DNA from: Halobacteriales archaeon QS_6_71_20
GTDB lineage: Archaea; Halobacteriota; Halobacteria; Halobacteriales; Haloferacaceae
Direction: 5' to 3'
Assembly: GCA_003020945.1 (NCBI GenBank)
Contig: PXRU01000010.1
Coordinates: forward strand, 62,001 to 126,000
Length of the DNA: 64,000 nucleotides
In this document: piece after piece, positions 1 through 11,129 of the stretch
Layout of the letters: each line of letters opens with the position of its first letter
How positions within the stretch are numbered: the first letter of the stretch is position 1
Position numbers and translations under genes: made by a program
Notes under the pieces: generated by a model
Database searches by the model: none
Told to the model about the DNA's origin: nothing
What the model saw: the letters and a program-made list of their open reading frames with translations, nothing else

Positions 1-1574
1 GCCGCGAGGTCGCGGTCGGCGGCGGCGCGCTCCCCGTCGTCGTCGGTCGGGAACGTCAGCGCCTCCTGCCGGGCGACCGGGCGCTCCGCGAGCCGTCGGA
101 GGGGTCCCTGATACGCCCACGCGTCCGGCCAGTGGAGCGCGTAGCAGTCGAAGGCGTCGACGCCTAGCTCCGACAGCGACCCCTCGCATGCCTCGCGCAG
201 GCGGCCGTGGTTGGTGTTCCACGCCTTCCCGAGCAGGAACACGCCGTCGCGGTCGGGCGAGCCCGGCGACGCCAACAGGTCGCCGATACGGAACTCGTTG
301 CCGTACAGCTCCGCGGTGTCGAGCAGCCGGTAGCCCGCGTCCAGCGCGGTCGCGATCGAGTCGGCCCGGTCGACGTACTCCCCGTCGCGGTAGCGCGAGC
401 AGCCGAACCCCACCGGCGGGAGCCGCAGCGCCGCCCCGGCGGGAACGCCCCCGGCGGGCGGGCGGACCGGCGGCGGCGACCGATCCCGCGACGCCACGGA
501 CGAGCTGTCGACTCCGCCGACCGGCCGGCCGTCGCGACTCCCCGTTCCGCCGTCGTTGCCGTGGTCGGGGACGTCGCCGCCGGCCGCCTCGGCCTCGATG
601 GCTGCACAGACCGCGACGATGTGGGCCGCCCGCCGTGCGGAGCCGCGCGGCCGGTCGCCGCGGGCGACGGCGCGCGCGAGCCGCTCGGGGCCGTCGAGGT
701 GGGAGCGCTCGCGTCGCGGCCGCGGCTGTGACGCCGTCACCGACTCCCGCCCGCCGCCGCGGACCCGCACCGCGTCGCGGTCGGCGGCCATCGCGCCCGC
801 GTCCGACAGGTACAGCGTCCCGTCGTCGCCGTGGAGCTCGACCGAGTAGAACTCCCGGCTGCGGTGGTCGGCATAGAGGCTCGCGCGCAGCGAGACGACC
901 GGGCCGTCGGCGAACGCCAGCGTCGCCTCGACGTGGGGCGCGGCCGTCGGGCGCGCCGTCTCCCGGTCCGGCCACGCGTCGACGGCGTCGGCCGAGCGGA
1001 CGCGCTCGACGGGACCGAACCAATCGACGAGCACGGACAGCGGGTACACCGCGCCGTCGTACAGCGGGCCGACCGCGAGAAACGAGTCGGGCCGGTCGTG
1101 CCACTCGGTGACCCGCCCGACGTGCGCCGTCGCGTACGCCAGCCGGACCTCGCCGAGCCGGCCGTCGTCGAGCAGCGTCCGGGCGTGTCGCTGCGCGTCG
1201 CAATCGGGCGCGATCGGGGCGCAGCCGTACGCCAGGTCGCGCTCGCGGGCGAGCGCGAGGAGGTCGGTCGCCTCCCCGGGGGACAGCGCCGGCGGCTTCT
1301 CGGAGAAGACGTGGCGGCCGGCGTCGAGGAGCGTCCGCGTCACGTCCGCGTGGGCGGCGTGGCCGGTGAGGACGACCGAAAGCGGGGCGTCCTCGCGAGC
1401 CAGCATCGCGTCGACGTCGGCGTAGACGGCGGGGTCGGCGTCGAGGTCGGCCGCGAGGGCGTCGGCGCGCTCGCGGTGCAGGTCGCAGACGGCCGCCGGC
1501 GACAGTGGCGACCCGGAGAGGCCGGCCGCGTACCGTCGTGCCACCGCGCCCGCGCCGACGAACAGACAGTCCAC
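1..1574 (-). CDS. Fused Gfo/Idh/MocA-type oxidoreductase + aldo/keto reductase, C-terminus outside window
   Basis: One open frame read from a GTG at 1574 to the left edge (524 codons visible). Residues 1-330 look like a Gfo/Idh/MocA NAD(P)-dependent sugar dehydrogenase: Rossmann GAGAVARRY at 7-15 and the signature EKP at 92-94. After a Gly/Ser/Pro-rich linker the same frame continues into an aldo/keto reductase with the full catalytic tetrad D419, Y424, K450 and H481. Both frames were checked and are the same (codon starts differ by an exact multiple of three), so this is a fusion and not two overlapping genes. TATATAA (1598-1604) is centred 27 nt upstream of the GTG, which supports this start. 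The substrate is unknown; oxidation or reduction of a sugar or polyol is an inference from both families. Confidence 0.8.
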   Translation of the reverse strand, partial: MDCLFVGAGAVARRYAAGLSGSPLSPAAVCDLHRERADALAADLDADPAVYADVDAMLAREDAPLSVVLTGHAAHADVTRTLLDAGRHVFSEKPPALSPGEATDLLALARERDLAYGCAPIAPDCDAQRHARTLLDDGRLGEVRLAYATAHVGRVTEWHDRPDSFLAVGPLYDGAVYPLSVLVDWFGPVERVRSADAVDAWPDRETARPTAAPHVEATLAFADGPVVSLRASLYADHRSREFYSVELHGDDGTLYLSDAGAMAADRDAVRVRGGGRESVTASQPRPRRERSHLDGPERLARAVARGDRPRGSARRAAHIVAVCAAIEAEAAGGDVPDHGNDGGTGSRDGRPVGGVDSSSVASRDRSPPPVRPPAGGVPAGAALRLPPVGFGCSRYRDGEYVDRADSIATALDAGYRLLDTAELYGNEFRIGDLLASPGSPDRDGVFLLGKAWNTNHGRLREACEGSLSELGVDAFDCYALHWPDAWAYQGPLRRLAERPVARQEALTFPTDDDGERAAADRDLA

Positions 1575-1597
1575 GACCGATTCAGGGACGGGTCGAG

Positions 1598-1604
1598 TAT
1601 ATAA
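1598..1604 (-). promoter_or_regulatory. TATA box of the fused oxidoreductase
   Basis: TTATATA on the minus strand, centred 27 nt before the GTG at 1574. This is the spacing expected for a leaderless haloarchaeal transcript. Confidence 0.6.
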
Positions 1605-1695
1605 CCCGAGGCTCGTCGGCGCCTCGTCCGGCGGATCTCCGGGCGAGCGTGATAACGGCAGGCTTTTTCGCCGGCCTCCGGAACGGGGACGTGCC

Positions 1696-2958
1696 ATGAG
1701 CTACGACATCGCCGACCGTCCCGAGGAGGGCGAGGCCATCACCCTCGCCGACGAGGAGACGGGAGCGCTCGACGTCCCCGCGAACCCGGTCGTCCCGATC
1801 ATCCACGGCGACGGGATCGGCACCGACGTCGGCCCGGCCGCCCAGCGGGTGCTCGACGCCGCCGCCGAGGCGACGGGCCGCTCCATCGCGTGGATGCGCG
1901 TCTACGCCGGCGAGAGCGCACGCGAGCGCTACGGCGAGCACCTCCCGGACGAGACGGTCGAGGCGTTCCGCGAGTTCCGCGTCGGCATCAAGGGCCCGCT
2001 GACGACGCCCGTCGGCTCGGGATTCCGCTCGCTCAACGTCGCGCTGCGGAAGACGCTCGACCTGTTCGCGAACGTCCGGCCGACCTACCACCTGGAGGGC
2101 GTCCCGTCGCCGGTGAAAGACCCCGAGGAGATGGACATGGTCACCTTCCGGGAGAACACCGAGGACGTGTACGCCGGCATCGAGTGGGAGGCCGGCACCG
2201 ACGAGGCCGAGCAGGTCCGCGAGTTCGTCGAGGGGGAGATGGGGTTCGACTCGACGATCCACGACGGCCCCGTCGGCCTCGGGGTCAAGCCGATCACCGA
2301 GTTCGGCTCCAAGCGGCTCATTCGCGAGGCGATCGACTACGCGCTCGCCAACGACCGCGACACGGTCACGCTCGTCCACAAAGGCAACATCATGAAGTTC
2401 ACCGAGGCCGCCTTCCGCGACTGGGGGTACGAGGTCGCCGAGGAGGAGTACGGCGAGGACGTCATCACCGAGGACCGGCTGTGGGACGAGTACGACGGCG
2501 AGGCCCCCGAGGGCACGGTCGTCGTCAACGACCGCATCGCCGACAATATGCTCCAGCAGTTGCTCACCCGGACCGACGAGTACGAGGTGATCGCGACGAT
2601 GAACCTCAACGGCGACTACATGTCCGACGCCGCCGGCGCCCAGATCGGCGGTCTCGGCATCGCGCCGGGCGTCAACTACGGCGCGGGCACGGCGCTGGCC
2701 GAGCCGGTCCACGGCTCCGCCCCCAAGTACGCGGGCGAGGACAAGGTGAACCCCACCGCGATGATCCTCTCGGGCCGCGAGATGCTCGACTACCTCGGCT
2801 GGCACGACGCCGCCGACCTCGTGCGCGACGCCGTCGAGGCACAGATCTCCGCCGGGCGCGTCACGTACGACCTCGAACGCCAGCGCGAGGGCGCCACGAA
2901 GCTCGCCACCTCCGAGTTCGCCGACGAGGTCGTCGAGCGGGTCCACGACCTCGCGTAG
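1696..2958 (+). CDS. icd: Isocitrate dehydrogenase (NADP+)
   Basis: 420 residues, full length for the family. Oxidatively decarboxylates isocitrate to 2-oxoglutarate in the citric acid cycle. Seen: N-terminal IIHGDGIGTDV, isocitrate-binding S-x-N-x-x-L-R-K stretch (SLNVALRKTLD), metal-ligand region, and the cofactor-side motif EPVHGSAPKYAG followed by NPTAMILS. Strongly acidic surface, as in other haloarchaeal IDHs. It is a stand-alone gene; the neighbouring MBL gene is convergent. A weak GCTTTTT box lies about 29 nt upstream of the ATG. Confidence 0.96.
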   Translation: MSYDIADRPEEGEAITLADEETGALDVPANPVVPIIHGDGIGTDVGPAAQRVLDAAAEATGRSIAWMRVYAGESARERYGEHLPDETVEAFREFRVGIKGPLTTPVGSGFRSLNVALRKTLDLFANVRPTYHLEGVPSPVKDPEEMDMVTFRENTEDVYAGIEWEAGTDEAEQVREFVEGEMGFDSTIHDGPVGLGVKPITEFGSKRLIREAIDYALANDRDTVTLVHKGNIMKFTEAAFRDWGYEVAEEEYGEDVITEDRLWDEYDGEAPEGTVVVNDRIADNMLQQLLTRTDEYEVIATMNLNGDYMSDAAGAQIGGLGIAPGVNYGAGTALAEPVHGSAPKYAGEDKVNPTAMILSGREMLDYLGWHDAADLVRDAVEAQISAGRVTYDLERQREGATKLATSEFADEVVERVHDLA

Positions 2959-3115
2959 GCGACCGACGCCGTCGGCGCCGGCGGCACCGCCGACGGCGAC
3001 ATCGTCGAGGTCCAAGGCGACCACCGGGAACACGCCCGCGACCTTCTCTGCGACCGCGGCTTCGGAGTGGCCCGACCCGTGCTCGCGCGTCCGCCGTCCG
3101 CACCGCCTCCTCGGC

Positions 3116-3844
3116 TCACTCGTCCGCGAGCGACGCCGCCAGCGTGCCCAGCGCCTCGCTCCCGCCGGCCGCGAGCGGGTCGCCGTGGCCGACGCCGACC
3201 GCCTCGAACTCGGGCGCGCGCTCGTCGAGGTCGCGGACGCTGTCGCGGACCGCCGCGGTGTCGTAGCTCAGGGCCCACGGCGACGCCTCCAGCGCCCCGT
3301 CCGCGGCGCGGACGAGGTCGCCGAGGAACGCGACCCCGCGGTCGGCGCTGATCCACGCGAGGTGGCCGGGGCCGTGCCCGGGCGTGTGGTAGGCCGTGAA
3401 GCTCCCGACCGTGTCGCCGTCGGCGACCCGCTCGACCGGGAGGTCGGACCGGTCGAGGAACAGCCCGGTGACGCGCTGGAGCAGCGCCTTGTGGGGCCAC
3501 AGCCCGGGGCGGTCGCTCCCGTCGAGGAACGACGCGTCCGGCTCGTGGGCGTACACCGGGCAGTCGAGCGCCCGGAGGTCGGCGAGCGCGCCGACGTGGT
3601 CGTAGTCGTAGTGCGTGAGGAGGACGCCGTCGACCGCCCCGAGGTCGACGCCGGCGTTCGAGGCCGTCGCGCGGATCGCGCCCGCGTCGCCGGGCACGCC
3701 GGCGTCCACGAGGTACAGCGGGGCGTCGTCCCCGTCACCGTCCCGAACCAGGAACGCGTTCGACGCGCTCCCGTCGACTCGCCACAGCTCGCCGGACCTC
3801 CCGGGACGCTCGACGCGCCCGGCCTCGGACGGCTCGTTCGACAT
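3116..3844 (-). CDS. MBL-fold metallo-hydrolase with HxDxDH variant motif
   Basis: 242 residues with a metallo-beta-lactamase fold: LVDAGVPGD, then THYDYDHVG at 77-85, later HTPGHGPGH and FLGDL. The usual HxHxDH zinc motif reads H78-x-D80-x-D82-H83, so the second His is Asp. Other metal ligands (HTPGH, GD) are present. Likely a small hydrolase of the glyoxalase II/thioesterase type; the substrate cannot be told. CTTTACT is centred about 26 nt upstream of the ATG. Convergent with icd. Confidence 0.85.
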   Translation of the reverse strand: MSNEPSEAGRVERPGRSGELWRVDGSASNAFLVRDGDGDDAPLYLVDAGVPGDAGAIRATASNAGVDLGAVDGVLLTHYDYDHVGALADLRALDCPVYAHEPDASFLDGSDRPGLWPHKALLQRVTGLFLDRSDLPVERVADGDTVGSFTAYHTPGHGPGHLAWISADRGVAFLGDLVRAADGALEASPWALSYDTAAVRDSVRDLDERAPEFEAVGVGHGDPLAAGGSEALGTLAASLADE

Positions 3845-3920
3845 GCGGCCGAGTATGGACCGCCCGAGTAAAGCGGTGCCGCTGGCGCGGGGCCCGGCGG
3901 CGCGGGGGCGAGACGCCCCG

Positions 3921-5243
3921 TCAGTCCCGGCCCGCGAGGACCCGGTCGGCGCACTCGTAGCCGGCGACGACGCCGCCGTTCAGGCTCCGCTCGGGGTACT
4001 GCGCCCGGCTCGCCATCCCCGCGTAGTAGAGGCCCTCGGCGACCTCGCTCCCGAGGTCGTACGGGACGACCATGTCGAGGTAGCCGCGCTCGTACACGGG
4101 CGCGGCCCGGGGGGCGCGCGCGACCCGGAACTGCGAGACGGCGTCGCGGTCGAACCCGGGGAACATCTCCGCGATGTGGTCGAGCCACCGCCGCCGTACC
4201 TCGGCGTCGCTCGCCTCCCGGAGCCATTCGTCGGGCGACTGGACGTAGCTGGCGACGTACAGGAGGTGGTCGCCGCCGTAGCGCTCCGGCGGGACGAAGT
4301 TCGTGTGTTCGATGAGCGCGCCGAAGGGGGCGTCGTGGGCGACGTTGAGCCAGTAGGTGTCCGTCAGCGGCTCGTCCATCGTCACGACCGCGCAGACGGC
4401 GCCCTGGAAGTCGATGTCGCAGGCGTACCCCGTCAGCTCCTCCAGCACGTTCGGCATCGTCGCCACGACCGCGCCGTCGACGGCCTCCGTCCGCGTCTCG
4501 CCGTCCTGCTCGACGGTCACCGCGGACACCGTCCCGTCCTCGGTGTCGAGGTCCGTTACGCGGGCGCCCGTCTCGATGTGGTCCCGGCCCACGTCGTCGA
4601 CGAGCGCATCGATCAGGGGGGCGAACCCGCCGTCGAAGTAGCCGAGTATCTCCCCGCGCAGCAGGTCGCGCTCGCCGCGGAACTTGATCCGGCCGAGCAG
4701 CCACGCCGCGCTCACGTCGTCCGTCCGGGAGCCGAACTTGGCGTCCAAAAGCGGCTCGAAGAAGCTCTCGTACACGCCCCGGGTGGTGTGTTCCACTAGG
4801 AACTCCTCGATCGGGACGTCCTCGAAGTCCGCGAGGTCGTCGTACGTGTCGAAGGAGGGGACCCCGCCGCGTACGTCGACCTCCATCGTGAGCATCCCCA
4901 GGCGGAACTTGTCGTAGAGGCTCATGTGCGGGTACGCGAGGATCTGCCAGGGCGTGTCCAGCGGGTGGACGACGCCGTCGACGTAGTAGGCGTTGCGCCC
5001 GACGAGCCACTCCAGCCGGTCGCCCAGCCCCAGCTCCGCGGCCAGCTCGACGATGGTCTCCTCGGACTTCGAGAGGTGGTGGTAGAACTGCTCGACGTCG
5101 TCGCCCGCGGTGGGGTAGGTGCGCGCGAGCCCGCCCAGCGCGTCCGCGCCGTCGGCCTCGTACACCGTCACCTCCCGGTCGTTCGCGCGGAGGCGGCGGG
5201 CGGCGGCGAGGCCCGCGATCCCGCCGCCGACGATGGCGATCAT
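3921..5243 (-). CDS. FAD/NAD(P)-binding amine oxidase-type oxidoreductase
   Basis: 440 residues. The ATG at 5243 begins MIAIVGGGIAGLAAARRL, the GxGxxG dinucleotide-binding motif, followed by an acidic strand end (VYEAD) and GGLARTY, as in the protoporphyrinogen oxidase/phytoene desaturase/UDP-galactopyranose mutase superfamily. The open frame extends far upstream, but that part has Arg/Ser-rich shadow composition and is rejected. The C-terminal GMASRAQYPERSLNGGVVAGYECA resembles the FAD-contacting end of the amine-oxidase fold. The substrate is unknown; haloarchaeal relatives are often annotated only as NAD(P)/FAD-dependent oxidoreductase. Confidence 0.85.
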   Translation of the reverse strand: MIAIVGGGIAGLAAARRLRANDREVTVYEADGADALGGLARTYPTAGDDVEQFYHHLSKSEETIVELAAELGLGDRLEWLVGRNAYYVDGVVHPLDTPWQILAYPHMSLYDKFRLGMLTMEVDVRGGVPSFDTYDDLADFEDVPIEEFLVEHTTRGVYESFFEPLLDAKFGSRTDDVSAAWLLGRIKFRGERDLLRGEILGYFDGGFAPLIDALVDDVGRDHIETGARVTDLDTEDGTVSAVTVEQDGETRTEAVDGAVVATMPNVLEELTGYACDIDFQGAVCAVVTMDEPLTDTYWLNVAHDAPFGALIEHTNFVPPERYGGDHLLYVASYVQSPDEWLREASDAEVRRRWLDHIAEMFPGFDRDAVSQFRVARAPRAAPVYERGYLDMVVPYDLGSEVAEGLYYAGMASRAQYPERSLNGGVVAGYECADRVLAGRD

Positions 5244-5265
5244 GTCGCCCACTGGTCGGCGCCCC

Positions 5266-5280
5266 CGCAAGTCGCTTGCG
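5266..5280. repeat. Perfect inverted repeat between divergent genes
   Basis: CGCAAG-TCG-CTTGCG, six-base arms, 23 nt upstream of the FAD oxidoreductase start. It could be an operator or chance; no function is assigned. Confidence 0.35.
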
Positions 5281-5345
5281 GATGGCGTCGCTGGGGACCG
5301 GGAACGGCGGGAACGCTGAAATACGGCGGTGACGAAGGTCGACCC

Positions 5346-5687
5346 ATGTCGGACGACGATGTCACGGTCGATGTCGAGGTCGAGGTCGAGGTCGACGGCG
5401 ACGAACTCGAGGTCGAGGTCGGCGACCGGCGGGAGTTCGAGGCGGAACTGGAGGTGTCGGGGCTGGAGATCGAGGTGGAAGCCGAGATCGAGCGCCACGG
5501 CGCCGACGAGGGCGACGGCGAGCACGAACACGGCGAGTCGCCCGCCGGAGAGACGGGCGTGCTCGACCCCGACGGGGTTGACGACGAGGACGGAACTCAC
5601 GGGGACGGGGTAACGGACCACGAACACGGGGAGGCGGACGAAGCGAACGAGGCGAGCGACGAGGACGAGGCGGACGACGAGGAGTAG
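5346..5687 (+). CDS. Very acidic Val/Glu-repeat protein, unknown function
   Basis: 113 residues beginning MSDDDVTVDVEVEVEVDGDE. The first half alternates Val with Glu/Asp, a pattern that would form an amphipathic beta strand. The second half is an Asp/Glu/His/Gly tail ending DEADDEE. The start is placed by GAAATAC about 25 nt upstream and by the change to acidic composition. No domain is recognised. The His residues scattered among acidic ones could bind metal (inference only). Divergent from the FAD oxidoreductase. Confidence 0.65.
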   Translation: MSDDDVTVDVEVEVEVDGDELEVEVGDRREFEAELEVSGLEIEVEAEIERHGADEGDGEHEHGESPAGETGVLDPDGVDDEDGTHGDGVTDHEHGEADEANEASDEDEADDEE

Positions 5688-5796
5688 CGCCGTCCCGGTC
5701 GAACGCAGTGCCGGGCTCGACCGATCGCGGCTCCGACCTGCCGGCTCGCCGTCGCCGAACGCGTCCTTTACCCGCCGTCGGGGCGAACGCGAGGGT

Positions 5797-6330
5797 ATGA
5801 GCGAGCCGCGCGTCCCCGGCGGCGGGGACGACGAGATCGAACTGCCGTGCGGGGAGACGCGCCCTATGTCCGTGTTCGACCTCGGCATGCGCGAGTACGA
5901 CTGCGCGTGCGGCGCGACCCACGGCGTCGTCACCGACGTGAACCCGCCCGAGCGCTTCCTCCCCGAGTTCCTCGTGGCGACGCTCCGGGAGGCCGTCGAG
6001 ACGTCGAGCGAGGAGATGCCCGAGTTCGGCACCCCGCACCTGTTGGGGGTCGTGCTGGAGGAGTTCCCCGAGCGGGTGACGGCTGTCGACGCCAGCGAGA
6101 ACCCCGACATGGGGTACGCGATGTTGTGGGTTACCGAGTTCGACTCCCGCCGGCTCCACGAGGTGATCGTCGAGCTGGTGATCGAGCTGATGGAACACGC
6201 CGTGAGCCACGTCGACGACTCGGCGGCGCTGACGGAGTTCGAGGAGCAGATGCTGGAGTTCGACGTCGGCGAGTTCGTCGACCAGTACCGCGCCGAGCGG
6301 GACCTGGACGCCGACGACGTGTACGTCTGA
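5797..6330 (+). CDS. Conserved haloarchaeal protein (resembles DUF5815)
   Basis: 177 residues with an N-terminal Cys pattern LPCGET...YDCACGATH that may be a small metal site, then an alpha-helical acidic body (HEVIVELVIELMEHAVSHVDD). It resembles a family often found beside carB in haloarchaea (recalled as DUF5815; not verified). TCCTTTAC is centred about 29 nt before the ATG. Function unknown. Confidence 0.75.
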   Translation: MSEPRVPGGGDDEIELPCGETRPMSVFDLGMREYDCACGATHGVVTDVNPPERFLPEFLVATLREAVETSSEEMPEFGTPHLLGVVLEEFPERVTAVDASENPDMGYAMLWVTEFDSRRLHEVIVELVIELMEHAVSHVDDSAALTEFEEQMLEFDVGEFVDQYRAERDLDADDVYV

Positions 6331-6520
6331 CCTGCGACCGACACGGCTCCGATAGTGAACCGGACAGCGTCGCCGACGCCCGCCCGCGAGCGACGGGACC
6401 GTCCACGTCGCTCCCACGACACGGGAGGAGTGACCGGAGAGGCCGAGACGAGGACGATCGGATCCCGTCCCCCGACGCGGCCGTCCGGTGTACGTATCGG
6501 ACCCACGTCACCCGTTCGCA

Positions 6521-6577
6521 TTACGAATTTCGTAAAGTGCTACGAAAATCGCCACGAGTCGTCGACCTTATTACGAT
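6521..6577. promoter_or_regulatory. Operator-like TACGAA cluster upstream of carB
   Basis: TTACGAA-T-TTCGTAA (6521-6535) is a perfect 7-base dyad. TACGAAA (6541-6547) and TTACGAT (6571-6577) repeat half-sites within 60 bp. This A+T-rich island stands out in a ~70% GC region and overlaps the expected core promoter of carB. Confidence 0.55.
6567..6575 (+). promoter_or_regulatory. TATA-like box of carB
   Basis: CTTATTACG, centred 27 nt upstream of the second in-frame ATG (6598). It selects 6598 over the ATG at 6589. Confidence 0.5.
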
Positions 6578-6597
6578 GAACGCACTCGATGGCGGTA

Positions 6598-9927
<3,330 letters not shown>

Positions 9928-10088
9928 GCCCCGGTCCGACGCCGCCGACGGCGCGTCGGCGGCCATCGACGTGAGGGAACGCGACGCCTCGTCGGCGTGA
10001 CGGTGATCCGTCGTCCACGGACCGTCCGCGGATCCTCGCCCGATCGTCGCGCCCTCGACGGAACCGTCACTCCGGCACCGCCGCCTCG

Positions 10089-10910
10089 CTACTCCAGTTT
10101 GCCGAGCGCCTCGAAGAAGTCGGCCGAGGGGCCGGCGAGGCGGACCGGCGGCTCGGCGGTCGACACCGTCACCTCGGCGGGCACCTCGACGGTGCGCTTG
10201 TCGCGGCCGTCGGCGATGACCACCGCCTCCTCGGCGTCGGTGAGCGTGACGGTCACCTCGGCGTCGAGCGCGACGACCAGCGGGGGCATCCCCCCGGAGG
10301 CGCACATCTCGTTGACGACGAGGCCGTCCACGCTCGGGTGAACGAGCGGCCCACGTTCGGAGAGGTTGTAGGCGGTCGACCCCGTCGGCGTCGACACGAG
10401 GACGCCGTCGGCGTGGCCCCCGGAGTACAGCGAGCCGTCGACGCGCACCTCGATCCCGACGCCGCCGCCGTGCCCGCGTCTCGTCCCCTGTACCACTACC
10501 TCGTTGGCGGCCGGCTCACAGCGCCATCCCGCACACTCTGCGGCGAGGCGGGGCGCCTCGCGGACGGTCATCCCCCCGTCGCGGAACGCCTCCACCTCGG
10601 CCAGCACCGCGTCGACGGCCTCGGCCGGCGGGACGGCGTTGAGAAAGCCCACCTCGCCGAGGTTGACGCCGAGCACGGGGACGCCGCCGGCGCCGCGGGC
10701 GGCGAACAGGAACGTGCCGTCGCCCCCGACGGAGACGACCAGGTCGACCGCCTCCATCGCCGACACCGGGACGCCCTCCACGTCGAGCGCGCCGGCGGTC
10801 GCCTCGTCGACGACGACCCCGACGTCGGCCTCGCGGAGCCTGTCGCGCAGGTCCGCCGCGAGATACGCCGCGCGGCCGTTGTCCTTCTGGGCGACGATGC
10901 CGACGTCCAT
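10089..10910 (-). CDS. nadK: NAD kinase
   Basis: 273 residues; phosphorylates NAD to NADP. Seen: GGDGT (in [11 protein letters not shown]), the downstream N-E pair of the NAD site (AANEVVV), and [12 protein letters not shown], all family signatures in order. CTTTTCAT is centred 27 nt before the ATG. Convergent with carB and divergent from the KaiC-like gene. The gap 9928-10088 to carB holds nothing recognisable. Confidence 0.95.
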   Translation of the reverse strand: MDVGIVAQKDNGRAAYLAADLRDRLREADVGVVVDEATAGALDVEGVPVSAMEAVDLVVSVGGDGTFLFAARGAGGVPVLGVNLGEVGFLNAVPPAEAVDAVLAEVEAFRDGGMTVREAPRLAAECAGWRCEPAANEVVVQGTRRGHGGGVGIEVRVDGSLYSGGHADGVLVSTPTGSTAYNLSERGPLVHPSVDGLVVNEMCASGGMPPLVVALDAEVTVTLTDAEEAVVIADGRDKRTVEVPAEVTVSTAEPPVRLAGPSADFFEALGKLE

Positions 10911-11018
10911 GCCCCCGTCTCGCCCGCCCCCGATGAAAAGCGATCCGACCTCGGACGTTCGGCGAGCCCGCGGCTGGCTGGGGAAGTTTCATGCTGACGG
11001 CCCGCCTGCGCTCTCACG

Positions 11019-11129
11019 ATGAGCGACCGACCGCCGTGCCCGCCGGCCGGCGCGGTCGCCGGGCACGCGTCCCCGGCGCCGACCGCCCGGCCGCCGTTCG
11101 TGGCCGCTCGCGGGGGTGCCCGACGGTGA
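11019..11129 (+). CDS. Possible 36-residue upstream ORF coupled to the KaiC-like gene
   Basis: ATG 11019 to TGA 11127-11129, a Pro/Ala/Arg-rich peptide starting MSDRPPCPPAGAV. AAGTTTC (10985-10991) lies at leaderless spacing from this ATG, and the stop overlaps the GTG of the next gene (GTGA), an arrangement typical of translational coupling. Composition is not clearly protein-like, so it could be a leader whose translation matters more than its product. Confidence 0.35.
   Translation: MSDRPPCPPAGAVAGHASPAPTARPPFVAARGGARR

Noticed and set aside
5244-6521. N-terminal extension of the FAD oxidoreductase to 866 residues
   Set aside because: Ser/Thr/Arg-rich shadow composition; it runs antisense through two acidic genes, and the real N-terminus MIAIVGGG lies at 5243.
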